Source of the DNA: Polytrichum commune | Lineage: Eukaryota; Streptophyta; Polytrichopsida; Polytrichales; Polytrichaceae | DNA length: 64,000 nt | Assembly: GCA_950295325.1 (NCBI GenBank) | Contig: OX485803.1 | Coordinates: 39,137,554-39,201,553, forward strand | Direction of reading: 5' to 3' | Shown: in pieces, positions 36,287 to 49,044 of the stretch | Layout: every line of letters starts with the position of its first letter | Numbering within the stretch: position 1 is the stretch's first letter | Position numbers and translations under genes: made by a program | The notes under the pieces: generated by a model | The model's database searches: none | The model's input: only the letters and a program-made list of their open reading frames with translations | What the model was told of the DNA's origin: nothing

Positions 36287-37059
36287 AATTCAAACATAGG
36301 GAAGGAAAAAAACACTAAAAGACCTTAAACGTTTGAGAATGGAAATAGAACTCAATGACGGACAATGGAGATGGGTAGGGCAACCTTATACACGATAAAT
36401 CAAACCCCAAACAATAATTGAGGAATAATGATGACTCCATATTAGAGCTTTGATAGCACCAAATTATTCAAATAACAGGTGGTCGTGCCATTCATGCGCA
36501 CGGTCCGCTAGAGACAATTATACTAAATCCATTGGTATCAATAAACGAAGGGTGTGACATTGACAAGAACATGTCAAGGTCAAGAGCACGAAAAGTTTGT
36601 GGATTTTGTGGAATTATCTTAACTAATTGGTCAAAGAACCCAATAATTCCAACATAAACAAACCATGCATGCACCGACAATTGAGTAGTATGTGGATAGG
36701 TATATGAATAATAGGGATATAAGAACAACCATCCGCTAAACACAAACCCCCACATGAATTGGATTTGCTAATTATCTCGTATTAGTGTAGTGTTTTATTT
36801 CATTCCCGGGTGGGGCAATAAAATTCATGCAGTGAAACCGGGCAGAAAATATATTCACGGGCAGGGAATCGAGCAAGGCATCGGACATGGCATCTTATCA
36901 CGGGCATGGCTTCGGGGCTTGCTTATTCCGGGCGGGGGTCGGCCTCGGACCAGGTTTGCAAGTTGCTCAGTACCAGGGCTAGTAGGCCTCAGAGGATGTG
37001 CCGGGGCTGCCACCGAGGCCATTATGCCCGGGGCCGTGCCCGGGCTAGTGGGGATGCTC

Positions 37060-37952
37060 TAAGGTGGTATTGTGGTACTAAGTGCTTTTCCAACACAATA
37101 TCTTTATTAAAAAAATATTAATGATTAAGTCAAATTGTTAATAGAAATAAATATCTATAATATAAATCTAGGCTTTGTTGGCCATGAATGACGATGTGTA
37201 GTAATATATCGAGATTGTAGTATGAATCCCCTCACAATGTTTCCTCCTAGATAGTAATGATTGTTTTTTCATGTTCGCTATACATATAGATATATAATAG
37301 ACAAACGTTGGCTCTAGAACAAAGCGAGCATAATTGAAGAGCCTCTTTGAAATCGGGCTACTTCCCCATTTCAAAGGTGGGTTCTATATGTGGTATCCAA
37401 ACAATGGTTGCCACATGTCATGGAATGTATGTTAAAGGCCATGATCATGTGGATTTGATCACCTTGGGGCTGAGTGAGTTGGTTGTGGGTGTCTTGATGT
37501 AATGTTTGTCAAGGTGTAGGTTCAAAATCATGATAGATCCCTTAGGAAGCTAGTGTTGCAAGAAAGTTATATCCATTAACTGAGTCTAAATGGTGGCATC
37601 CATCAACTATTTTCACACTTTACGGGTTCCGTTGGGGGTTATGGGGGCAAATGTGAAGGGTGAGTTTTTGTTTCAAGTTGTCGTTTGTTGAGGATCAATG
37701 CGGACAATGATATAATGGTGGTTGTGTGTAGGTGATTTTGGAGGCATTGATCATGGTGTGGGGTGGGAGTTTGAGTTGAGCAATGAGAATGTTGGAACTA
37801 TCTTTACGGATTACACCTCTTTGCCCTACAATGATGATGATGAGTGGTTGGACTCTCCACCCATGTGTGGCGATGGCAGTCATGAGGGGGTCTACTTGTC
37901 ATGTTTGCGTTGGACGGCTATCTTTGGAAATTTCTCATGCCAGTGTGTAAAT
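37060..37952. other. No supported gene; weak SINE-like segment
   Basis: Around 37468-37535 GGCTGAGTGAGTTGG resembles a tRNA A box and GGTTCAAAATC about 45 bases later resembles a B box, as in a decayed tRNA-derived SINE. I saw no target duplication or tail. Confidence 0.3.
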
Positions 37953-40402
37953 TCAATGAATTGTAGGGAGAAGGTGTTGGAGGGGTGTGAGGGGGCGGGG
38001 CATATGTAGGGAAGTCATTGACCAAGAGCATGTTGGGGTATAGGTCATGTAGGCATTGACAATGTGTGTGTGTGGGGGGGGGAAGTGCATTGGTTGGGCA
38101 CTGTATTTGGACAGGAAGTCTAAGGTGGGGTTGCTATTTATGAGGCATTTCCATCTTGCAAGATGGTGAGTGAGAAGCATTTCTTTGATGTTGAACAATG
38201 TTTTGTTGTGTCTATCTATTTGGGGTCCATTGATGACTGGGTATCTGCATGTGGCCAGAAGGTAAGGCCATGTGTCCATGTTGTGAGGGCCTCTACTGCA
38301 TAGTGTACAATACATGGAGGGGAATTTTGTTGGCCAAAGGAGGTGTTTATGGAAATTGCCCATATATGGACCATTGAGAAACCATAAGGTCTGTGAGACC
38401 TCAATAAGGGTGATGAATAGAGTTTTCCATAGAGTATTGGATAGACTAGGGTCGAGGTGCTCATTGTCCAATGATTTTTGGATGGAAGGGTGTTTTGGTA
38501 GTATCCAACCATGGTGGATACTTTAGATTTGTTAACCAAATCGTTTGTGTATATGCTATAGAGAGGTGAGTGTTTTAGGGGGGGGGGGGGGGGGAAGGGG
38601 GAGGGGAGGGGGTTCAATAGGGAAGTGTGGGAGTGGCGGGGGTAAGGGGAGAGGCTGTTTGTGTTCGAATTTGTCAAGGAATCCACTTTTTTTTTCAACT
38701 TCTTCATGAAGGTCAGTTTGCTAAGGGGTGTAGGGAGGGGGAAGGAGTTGGGTAGGTGTTTGGAGGATGGGGGAAAATAGAGGTTTGTGAGGGAATGTGT
38801 GTCCAATAGTGGATACATATGACCGACATTGCTCTTGGTTCAAGATTGTGTATGTACTTGGGGAAAGGGGCGTCAACATGGTATTGAAGGGTGTAGTGTG
38901 GGAAATGTGCAAGGATTTGGATGTCAGAGTGGGGTGTGTTGATTGGGTTGAATTGTTCTTTCCAATTGGTGTATGGGATGAATAGTATTGTGATAACTTC
39001 CAAGTGGTGCACGGCTACTAGTTGTGCCTATTTGATAGCTTTTGGGGCTTCTCGTATGGGGGGAATTGCCACCCATTTGCTTGCCATTTGTGAGTCATTT
39101 GTGCCTATTGACTTAAAGATGCAGTCTCTAAGGTGGGGGCTTCGGAAGGATGAGAGTGAGGTTGAGCATGTAAGTGGGAGATGCCGAATATGGTCATGAT
39201 GAGGTATAGTATTTAAGGAGTTACCGTGGAGTTTGAGAGAGCGTATTCAAGTTTTGTTTGTGAATTGGAGGGTTTGGGGAGGACATATTGTAGGTATCTT
39301 TTGATTAGCCAAATGATTTCCGCGTTGAAGTTTTGTTTGAGGGGTTGTAGTTCAGAGTTTGTGGTTGTGGTGTGGTATTGTTGTTGTAACTAGAGTAGTC
39401 AAGTATGGGATGGAGCCAAGTTTGGCGCCAAAGGGTGTATGGAATATGTGCCATGAATTGGGAGAGGTGGAGGGGGGCCATGGTTAGGGTGAGCTTCTTC
39501 AATATTCGTGTGGGACGTTCATCTTGGGGAGGATCTAGTTAATGTCTTTGGGTTGTGGAAATGATATGTTTCTTTGGTGTGCAATGGTGAGGGTGTTGTT
39601 GAGGTGAGTTGTGTAGTAGTATTTGATGAGGGTTTTGTGGATTTCATGGTTGCTTTCTGTGGGGTCCCCAAATAGGTTGTCATTTGGTTCTATGGTATTT
39701 TTTGAATTTGGTACCCTTGCCGTTTCATTTTGTAGTAGGTTTATGGGTGGGTGATGCCATAGTCATCAATGGAGTTGTTATAGGTGGTGTAGAGGATTCC
39801 GCCAATTTGTAGTCCATGTTCCGGTGGGTTATTATTGATGGTATTGGCATGGCGGGTTTGGATGAGTGAGGGTATGATTGTGGCTAAGGGAATTTCCCTG
39901 GGTGTGTATATGAAAGATATTTTGGTGTGTGGTGTATGGGGGGTGTTGGGACAGGGAGCATGTTCCTCTATGTGGGTGGTTTGTTTGGTAGCAGAATATG
40001 ATGGAAATGATATGTAAGGCTTCTTTTATGGGTATTGTGAGGGTTTTGTGATGTATTTTGAAATTCTAGAAAGAGAGGAGTGACTTGGCCTAAGCCTTGA
40101 GTAAGATGAGAGAGATGTGTGATATAAAGTTTGTTGAAAGTTTTGAGGATTATGGTTTTGCATGTGGATTCTGCAAGGTCAAGTTGGTTTTGATGTGGGC
40201 TTGTACCCAAAGGAGGTGGAGTAGTCCATACCGTGTTTGGGTGGGGATCTAGGATTAGTGGGAGAAGGGTGAAGTTGGATGGGAGGTGTTTCCAGGATGT
40301 GACTTGAGATGTCCACGAGTTGTAGGATTTGTAGACTTCTTGTGAGAGGGAAGTGAGAAGATGTGGGATGGGTGAGGAATGGTAGGGTGGCGAGATGTTC
40401 AC
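37953..40402 (-). pseudogene. Decayed non-LTR (LINE-type) retrotransposon, 3' part
   Basis: Minus-strand frames broken by several stops and shifts. The clearest piece reads LWFLNGPYMGNFHKHLLWP, YCTLCSRGPHNMDTWPYLLA, TCRYP, then IDRHNKTLF. C..C, TWP.LL..C and RHNK in this order resemble the Cys-His finger after the reverse transcriptase in LINE-type ORF2 proteins. Upstream, in other frames, are IYTPREIPLATIIPSLIQTR, IGTNDSQMASKWVA (possibly an RNase H-like DS block) and long Pro/His/Thr-rich stretches. I could not find a YADD box, so the core RT is either lost or too degraded. The coding strand is strongly A/C-rich, and a 17-base G run (38578-38594 on +) interrupts it. Alternatives: another retroelement, or a low-complexity reading with one real finger motif. 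Confidence 0.55.
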
Positions 40403-40599
40403 ACTATAAAATACAAGTGCGATTTGTGAACTTAAAATTTAGTTAATCCACAAACGTGGATGGAGAAGCTATGTTCAATTACAAAGATTTTGGAGCATGT
40501 CTTCAATTGACATGAATTTCTAAAAGTGATGACCACAGTGCCACACCTTGGCCACACATACCTCCCCCTCCCCTAAATTTTAATTTTAATTTTGTTGTT

Positions 40600-40750
40600 G
40601 TTGATATTACTCTAGATTGGTTAACAAATTTTGAGTCCGTAGTCTAGTCTTTTAAATACATTGCCTTTTGGTGTGAGGTTTTAGATCCACACCAAATCAC
40701 GCATCATTTATAAGTATCATATACAAGTGTCCATTTAAGATAAGTAAATG
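40600..40750. repeat. Dispersed repeat family N, copy 3 (partial)
   Basis: GGTTAACAAATTTTGAGTCC, CTTTTAAATACATTGCCTTT, TTAGATCCACACCAAATCAC and GTGTCCATTTAAGATAAG follow the order seen in copies 1 and 2. Confidence 0.55.
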
Positions 40751-43700
40751 ACTTTGGTGCATCCACCTTCATGGAGCGTGATTGTCATGAGAAAGTGAGC
40801 CGTTGATTCCTCAAATTGTCATCCATCAACTTCTAGTGACCAACTTATGTGGTCACTAGTCTTATGTGGCTAGCTAGTTTTGGGTTTCCATTGAAGTTTA
40901 AGCACATATGAATTGGTCAAATCCTATTTTGTGATTTTAAGGGAGCCTCAAATAGGCATGCATGAGTGCAATTCTAATCACATGAAAACAATGAAATCGG
41001 TCCCCTTACACCACCACTTTGCAAATCATGAAATATGCACTTTAATTGCAACAATTGTTGACATGCTCCCCAGTTAAGAAATGCTAGCAAAATGAGTTGT
41101 TCAACTCCATGGTTCAATGGTCATATTGGTATGTGGAGTTGGAAGTACTCACAATAAGCATACTTATCATGAAAGAAGTGCCACTCATTTAATACATTAC
41201 GGAAAGATTTAATGATGATCTTGAACACCAATCCCTATGGCATTTGAGGGTCTTAGGGTCATTTTGACCATAATGTTAACTATTGACAAACAAGTACTGA
41301 ATCAAACTACATACATGTGAGGGTTTTATTTCTAAATTGGAGTTTATGTGTCTCTTCTAGAGGTGGTCAAAGTTTATGGATTGGATGATAAGCGTTCCTC
41401 TTCATGAACACGAATGTCATTTTTAGATCTTTGCTTTGGGATGTTGCTTTAAATGCTAAATTTGTTGATTTGACATGGAAAACACCAACATGATGAAAGT
41501 TTGCCTCCTTGCACAAGTTTTTATGCAATATGGGATATGGCGCATAGATGTCTTGTGGGTTGTTGCATGCCACCAAGGTGATTGTTGTTTAATCTTATAA
41601 TACATAGTTAAAGAATTTTTGTGAGTTATTACGTTATTGGGAGTATATTCGAGACATAATGTAAGTGATAAGTCCTTCAGACATAAGACATACAATATTG
41701 ATACTCGAGGAGGTATACGAATTCTCGCACTATACTTTGGATGATAAAAGTGGTGTGATAATCTCAACTGCAATGCTCAAACATCTACTTAAGTTCAATT
41801 GATCACCATGATTTGTAAATGGGGTTACTAGACAACCAATGCTTACATGCATATAGAGCACATCAAACCCACCACCTTATCTTAAACTTGTGCTCCATTT
41901 CCACTTACTTTAATTCTACTTCAAAATGCATAAGGTATGCCATATTAGGGGCACTTCCAACTCCACATGCAATCTTGGACGTTGGCTCAACTCGGGAGTT
42001 ATTTCATCTAATCAGCAACTATGATCCACGAAGATTGTTGTTTTATAGTTCAACATTAGAATTCACATAGAATAGCTATAAAAAGTTCAAGTAAAGACTA
42101 TTTAAAAAGAATTGACCACTTTCACCTCTGTAATTGTGTGAACTATTGAACCCAATATCATATCTTTGGTATCAACACGTAGCCGAATCTCATCGTAACA
42201 CATGTCTTATTTCCATGCTCAATTTAAACCACGAAACAACATAGGTGTCCATTTAAGAAAAGAGCGACAGCATAAGACCAACACACCCCTTACCTAGCTA
42301 GCACACATCACATGCACTTGAGTGCCCAACAATGAACTTGATCTCCATGGTGTGACATTGAAGCAACCTTGGGGCACGGCGTCCGATGAAGACGGGTCTC
42401 TTTCTTTCATGTAAATGCATTTGGGGTTAAGTCGGGCACTTTTGTGTGAATGATTAGCGAAGTAGTGATGTCCCCATGTGCACAACACGGGCCGTAAGAG
42501 AGTACGTGGGCGGCCACGGGTGTGTGCGGGACCATACAATACATTCCAAGCAAAGTGGATGTGCAATCATGCGGGGTGTCCCTAGATACCTTTTCCCAAT
42601 CACCCATCAAATGGCATCCCGTACCGACTTGAATACCCGGGTTTGGTTTCCTTACACTTACCGAGGGGGTAATAGTAAAACTCGATCTTTTACACTAGGT
42701 TAGTTGTCGTGCCATCCCAATTTCAGTTCGTAAGATTAATTTAGAATCTTTGACATCAGTCTAGGAGTTAATTCAGTTTAAAAAATGATAAACTTTTGGG
42801 AGCTATAATAGTGATTAGTGTTTTTACCCTCCCCCTTAGTAGGTGTTGTGAACACTCACGATATTTACTCACTTACCTACCGACTGGCCTTGTGTGTATG
42901 GAGTATTATGGAATCAAATTAAACGTAAATGGATGGGACGGAAGCTGCCGAAGAATCCTTCTTTGCAAATGATGGTGATTGGCCACTTAGGTTTCACTTA
43001 GCATTGACGTGGTGGGGAGCTTGCCAACATCAATTGAAACTATTCCCTTCGCACTCTTCACAAAGAGTTTTTTTTGGGTAAGTACCTTAGCTTTGCTCCA
43101 TGTTTACATGTGTAGATCTCATTTGAGTATTTCAACTTAAAGCATTGAGTTGGTTGTGCACGGCACTCTCTCTTTGTTGGTAAACAATTGCATTTCATCC
43201 GTAATGGTTGGTCATCCATCTATTGGAACACACATCATTGTCATCCATAGGTAGATGAACTTGTTATTGACAATGACCTAATGGACGCTATTGCAAGGTA
43301 CGTAAACAAAGTACTATGAAATTTCTCACCCCTATGGTGACTTAGGAGCCTTTCCATCCAATTGGATGGAGTTCATTGTCTAATTGGGTACACTATCCAT
43401 TTGCATGCAAGGGGTATGGGGCACTATAATGTATGGGCATCATATGGGAATGTTTCGTCATATTATAAGTTATTTTGGAAGTATATAGATTTTTGTTTCT
43501 TTTATCGTGAAATACCATGTGTTGTTTATAATCTTTGTCATCACATTGTTGGCTTGGGTACCTATATGAAAACTCATGTATTGTAATGACCTAGTAAAAT
43601 AATTAAAATATAGTATTCACTTCCAATGAATCTTAGGGATCCTTTATTTGTTTGCAAGTGGTTTGTAATTTGCAATCAAAGTGATCTCTCTTAGCACCAT

Positions 43701-45442
43701 TATGATCATGAAAACCCAGTTGCCATAATCCACTCTTACTAAGGACCAACACCAAACCTATGACCACTCAAATGAAGGGGCAAAGGGACCTTTAGTTTAG
43801 AGCAAAGTGACCTTTAGTTTAGAACATGAATCGAGGACCTCCAAGGTATGGGGGGGATAAAGACATGAGTCAAAATTGAGGGTTTAGTTTATTATTGAGG
43901 GATAAGTATTATACTCAAAATGTAAAAGAACATCAAGAAAGTTCATAGTTCCCATTCATGCAATGAATTGTTTCATTAAAAAGTTGAAGTTAGAAATATA
44001 CATCTTCTAATTTAGCATATGCTTAATGTATATCCCTAAACACCGCCAATAGTGAAGTCTTGGAAATTCTCACTTTTAGAGTGCTAGTAGGAGTATTACA
44101 CATTCTTAAGGAGATACTTCTAGGACTCTTACATAATAACTTAATGTTGTATATTTCATTTGGCATGATTATGCTCTAAATTCAAAGTGATCAATGTTGT
44201 TCAACACTCTAAGAATACATAGTTCTACATTTCATACTCAAATCATTTTCATTTCAATATCATGTTTAGTATGTGTAATCTTGTTGGTTCAGGTGAATAC
44301 ATTTCATTGATACTTTGTCATTGTTGTGTGTTTAGTTCTTTAATTGCTTGTTCTATTTATAGATGGGGTTAGACCCAACATACTTATTTCTCCTTGGATT
44401 TAAAAGTATTGTAGCTCGTTGGAAAAACAAGGGCCCCGAGATCTACAATTGATCAACGGTTACCCAAAATTGCATCAAAGTGCAATTATTTAAAATTCAA
44501 GGGTCTCAAAAACTCCTAGGATTTAGGGTGGTTGCATGGGTTGGTGTCTCACTGTTGGCATGCATGGGGTTTGTAAGAAGTCTATTATAAGGACAATTGG
44601 ATTTGCCGTTGGCCTAGGTGTACAACTGTGAGTTATTGAGGAGAGGACATGTTGAACCTAGCATGGGTGTATTTGCTTGCATGTGCTAGTATAGTGGCAT
44701 GCTTTGAAGTTTGCCCGCTCACGTCTCAGGGGGGCAATGTGTTAAAAAGTTAAGGATATAGGTGTGAACAACCACTATTTTATAGGGGGGTATTACTTTC
44801 AATTTTTTTTTCACATGCTATCATCATGTAAATTTCTACTTTGGGTTAATAGAAAAATGGCTTGCATCACTTATAATTCCAAATTACTTATTATTCCATA
44901 CCCTATAGTACTTTAAAGATGTCTAGTGCCATTTTTGATACCCTATATTACTCTTAAGTCCATTTATAAAATTTTGCCCCCATGTTTTTAAAATACCCTA
45001 TCATTTGTTTGCACGTATGTTGCTACTCCAACCAATGACTACCCCCCCCCCCCCCCCCGAGGCTCACGTATGCTCATTGCCCACTATGTAATGCACACCA
45101 TCAAATTGCTAGGGTTTCAAAATGGACGCCCATGTTGCATAATCGTTGTCTCTCTCTCTTCCAATCTTGCACTTTTGGTATGATCTCACTTCTGCTTTAA
45201 ATCTTGCAGGATAACTATTAATGACTCTTTACGGTTGCACTCAAGTGCTTTCCTAAGTTAAGGCTTTGATTCATTTTGTTGTGTTGGATGTAATTAGCAA
45301 TGTCAAATTTGATTAATATGGATGGATGGGAGTGCTTCAGGTGGTAAGGTTGAGAGGGAAACAACTTCATACGTTAGGCCTCTCTTTGCTATGGTGCTCA
45401 AGTTTTATTTTATTTTATTATAATTTATAAAAAAATTATCAT
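40751..45442. other. Long AT-rich stretch without a supported gene
   Basis: No motif-bearing coding sequence and no intact element recognised. Minor marks: a GC-richer patch at 42290-42660, a 17-base C run at 45042-45058, and near 45330 a GGTGGTAAGGTTGAG-type string that could be a SINE head. Confidence 0.5.
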
Positions 45443-45992
45443 GTCTACCCAACTTCCATGACTCGATTTGCAAAAAAATATGGTCTCCATAATGGTGGTA
45501 TTGGCCCCAAGCAATTGCGGCTTGGAACACATTGCATTGAGGCGGAAGTAGAGCGTTGGTTTGCCTTGTGTGAATCAAAATGGCTACGAGTATTGTTATT
45601 TAGATGATGAGGATCAAGGAGGTTGAGTTGAACTAGATGATTTGCCATCGAAAAACAAGTGTGCCAATTACATGACTTATCAACAAAGCCGAAGCTCGTG
45701 GAATTACATGCGAGAGGTTGCCTCGTAGCCAAAAGACAGAGGTAGACTTTTGCAACTATTGATAGCGTCAACTATACTTACTCTATAATATCGTGAGGTT
45801 GTCGAAGGGAACGTAGCGGAGGGGTGGGAATACCTCTGTGTCTTTGAGATAGACATGCCTAAACAAGAAGGGCTTGTGAGAAGCTTCCTGCAACAAAAGG
45901 CGGACTTGGCATTGGAGGTCATGAAGGTGCAATCGCAACTAGAGGGCCAAAGGCAGTTGGTTGCAACCGCGAAACCCAATTGCCAAAGTTGA
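45443..45992 (+). pseudogene. Degraded coding-like segment with coiled coil
   Basis: Not recognised. Two plus-strand frames have protein-like composition. 45443-45607 reads MTRFAKKYGLHNGGIGPKQL, IEAEVERWFALCESKW, ending in TGA. 45789-45992 reads YREVVEGNVAEGWEYLC, VRSFLQQKADLALEVMKVQS, QLEGQRQLVATAKPN, then TGA; heptad-like Leu/Val/Ala spacing suggests a coiled coil. Between them are stops and frame changes, and no plausible intron pair joins the two. It may be a relic of a coiled-coil gene such as those at 59.9-64 kb, but I see no direct sequence match. The 136-codon minus frame opposite (45704-46114) is Cys/Ser-rich and looks like a shadow. Confidence 0.35.
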
Positions 45993-48623
45993 AGGCAAAG
46001 TTGGATGTAGAAAATGTCACGTTCTTGGCATTGCAAACCCAAGTTTATGTTTTTGAAGGCAATGTCGGAGCATGGGTGGGTCATTTCGTGTAATTTACAA
46101 ACAAAAGGTGGCATAATATAGGGAAGATTAAATTCATTTATTTTTAATTTTATAAAGGAATTGCAAATAATGAAAGGATCATTTCAAATAAATTAACCTC
46201 ATTATAAATAAAGTAAATGGGTATGGAATGTGGGCCATTTTTTTTATAGTAGAACTAATATAAGGGTTGGAGTTTAGGATCCTAGGGTTTATGCTTAGTA
46301 TGATATGTTTGTATGCATGCACTAAACTAACTAGTGCCAATAGAGTTGGAATTGCTACTAACATTTTGTCTGGAGTAGATGAGGGTTCACGGTGGGTGAG
46401 AGGGTGCAAGCCATGAAGCAGCGTAATGGGCATATGTTTGGGGTACTAAGGTAGCCGGTTGACCTCTTGGTCTGAGTCAAAGAATCTACGAGGCAAAAAT
46501 CTCATAATCCCTTTATTGAAGTGATGTTGGAATAGTACACGAAACATTTGGGCTGTAACAAATTCAAATATGATCACACTAATAACAAATAAATTGATGT
46601 GGATTGCATTATTGTACTAAGACCACAAGCTTCGATGCTAGCAACAAAGTATACATACTAGATAGGATTAATGTGGAGGAATTGGAAAAAAATTATGACC
46701 AAGAGAAATGTATAGGGTTCATATATGAGGTTTGTGCTTGTGTGTAGACTCCTACAAAGCAATTGTTGTGTTTTTAAGCACATAATCAATCTATTTTTTT
46801 GGTGAAAACACCTATACTTTTGTAATGCATATGATGTATGATATTTTATTTGTTGATATGGTTGTGTATAACACGCAAGTGTGATGTGGTTGTGTTTTGT
46901 TTGAAGCCCCTTTGAAGTTCATGACTGTAGGAGTTGTGTTTGCAATAGTATGTATGGACATGGATTACTTTATTACTATTTATAAGGAATATATACTATA
47001 ATAAGTTACATCGGCATGGGAAATATAAGTAATGGTAGGGTGCAAACAAAGAGGTTGTTTTAAAGAATGAAGTAATACTAGGGAACCTTTAAATCATGTC
47101 TTGGAAGTAAATAACCCTTAAACAAATACCCATCCGTCACACATATAGAGTGACACATCCCTATAGAGTGACACACATGTGTGTTGGAGCACAACTTGCA
47201 GCCATGAAGAGTGTCGAATGGAAGCTTGACTCACAGTGAGGGATGATGGATGCATTTGAGGAAATGCTAAGTGAAGGAGAGAGGAATTTTGGTGCTTATG
47301 GTGTGAAGATGTCCAAGGCAAAGGTTTTGTGGGAATTGGCTATGGAGAAGTAGTCAATGCGATGTCACAAAAAGACTTTGTTGAAGCAACGTGAATAATA
47401 CAAGTGCGCAATCGGCATCCAAGATTTGAGCCTTCTCCACCTAATTTTACTTTGTTTGCTTTTCAAGAAAACATTAATTTTGTTATTCCGCTTTGCCCCT
47501 TTACTCCAACGAGTTGGGAGCCAACCTAGGAGTTGAAATTGGCATCTTCTAAGTGTGCCCATCAATCTTGGTGTGCCTTGATGCACTTCTCTAGTTCTCT
47601 GAAATGCTTTGCAAATAATTGTGCAAAGGAGCAACATCCAAAATGATGGGCAAAACCTAGAATCAAGAAACTTGTAGTGGATGAGCAGGGTGCAGTTCCA
47701 ACATCTTGGGATGTGCACAAAGATGCCAATAAGCAAGCATCATAGGGTTTGTTTTTCTATTTTATCTTTTTTCCTATTCTGTTCTAAGCTATTGTACTGC
47801 TATTAGAAGTCTATGGATTGGTTGTTGGTTTTGAATTGGTTGTGACTATAATTGACTAGGGACTTGATGTTAGTGGAATGTGGATTCATGTTGGTAACTT
47901 GGTACTCTTGTGATTTGCAGGGGGGAAAGGTTTTAAGTCATTGTTTCTCACTATAGTTCTATGTTCATATTATTTCCTTGGGGGCCTCAAACATTGGATA
48001 TGTGGTGGATTGTAGTATCTTGTTGTCATTGATTCTTGCTGAAAATCATATGAGTTAATTCAACACCCTTGTAAGCTGATATCTCTCAAACACAATCCAT
48101 AGGTAGTTGCGAGAACACATTGAAGTCCATACAATTTATTAGTATTTCAATAGAACATAAGTGTCATGACTTCTCCCTAGAGTCTATTTGAAATCCCTAA
48201 TTTGTTTCAGTTCAATGATCGGGGAGAACCGACAGTTAGTTACAAATGAACCAGTTGAGTTTGAGAAATCACCGGTTGAAGATCAAGATTGCAAGAAAAT
48301 TACCGATCATTTTAGAGGAATTTATAGAATATACCCCAATTTAATAAAGGAAAACCGGAGGATGTCAACATGTAACCGGTTGGACTTGCAAACACTAGGA
48401 TCTCAACCAATTATGCCCAGAAATCTCCCCAATCACTGGTTCAGTTTTCCATAGTTTCCTGTTTTAGTTGACTAAACTCCATATTATACTCTACTAATTT
48501 CCTACTGTAGTCAACATGGTGACTGAAGCCACTTTCCCATGCTTGAGATTAAGTGCTGTGATGTTGGCCTTCCTTGTAGATCCAATTTCTAGGTCGATTT
48601 CTTACGGTCTTGTGTAGCATTAG
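45993..48623. other. No supported gene
   Basis: AT-rich. A short plus-strand run around 47230-47355 (DAFEEMLSEGERNFGAYGV, KMSKAKVLWELAMEK) reads like a small exon or transposon scrap but has stops on both sides and no known motif. Confidence 0.4.
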
Positions 48624-49044
48624 GGAGATGCATACCCCATCCGCTCAAATACATTGAGCCCATCAGTAGACGAGAAGGCATTCTCCTTCTTGAAGCCCCG
48701 AGAAGAAGCATGGGAACAAATTTCTCAAATCCAAGACCAACAGCTAGGAACCCCGGAGAAATCTCGCAAAGGAGTGTGGCCAATCTGCAGATGCCAAGCG
48801 CGAGAAATCTCGTCACCTTTCCCCTGAGGTGAACCAAGCGGTGATTGAAGAATTTGCCGATGCTGTGGACAAAGATCACTACACAGGAACCACAAACCAA
48901 GCAACTGAGGGAAACCCACTTCATGAAGTGATTGCTACCTCTCCGCTAAAGAGGCGCAAGAAGGATGCCAAGAAAGCCTCCGAAGTACCAGTCGCTAAAC
49001 GAGTTTCTACAGCAACGGAACACTTGAGCCGGCAAGAATACTGA
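48624..49044 (+). pseudogene. Exon-like segment, unrecognised protein C-terminus
   Basis: Frame 3 opens right after a TAG that could also be an acceptor AG: GDAYPIRSNTLSPSVDEKAF, SFLKPREEAWEQISQIQDQQ, LGTPEKSRKG. The reading then has to move to frame 1, which runs AKREKSRHLSPEVNQAVIEE, FADAVDKDHYTGTTN, SPLKRRKKDAKKASEVPVAK, RVSTATEHLSRQEY and stops with TGA at 49042-49044. GAGAAATCTCG occurs twice at the junction (about 48756 and 48802), suggesting a local duplication or slippage. KRRKKDAKK would serve as a nuclear localisation signal. Composition and codon use are more gene-like than anything nearby, and the sequence after the stop could be a 3' UTR. No family recognised; it could be the last exon of a real gene with one error, or a decayed copy. 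Confidence 0.45.

Larger units (their letters stand above)
32402..37059. mobile_element. Near-complete PIF/Harbinger transposon
   Basis: About 4.66 kb with matched ends: GAGCGTCCCCACCAG at the left and, inverted at the right, GAGCATCCCCACTAG. TTA (32399-32401) precedes the left end and TAA follows the right end, consistent with the 3-bp TWA target of this superfamily; whether this is a TSD or part of the TIR cannot be told. Inside are a Myb/SANT-like ORF1 on + and a DDE transposase on -, arranged tail to tail. Subterminal regions (32402-32600 and 36790-37050) are GC-rich and contrast with the AT-rich centre. Both ORFs are broken, so the copy is non-autonomous now. Confidence 0.88.

Noticed and set aside
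37468-37535. Functional tRNA gene from A- and B-box-like strings
   Set aside because: Spacing and stems do not make a cloverleaf; at best a decayed SINE head, kept only as a weak note.
38216-38818. 200-codon Pro/Ser-rich minus frame as a separate gene
   Set aside because: Overlaps the LINE-type frame in another phase and owes its composition to the C-rich strand and the poly-G run.
45704-46114. 136-codon Cys/Ser-rich minus frame
   Set aside because: Antisense to a plus-strand coiled-coil-like segment with more protein-like composition; Cys spacing fits no finger.
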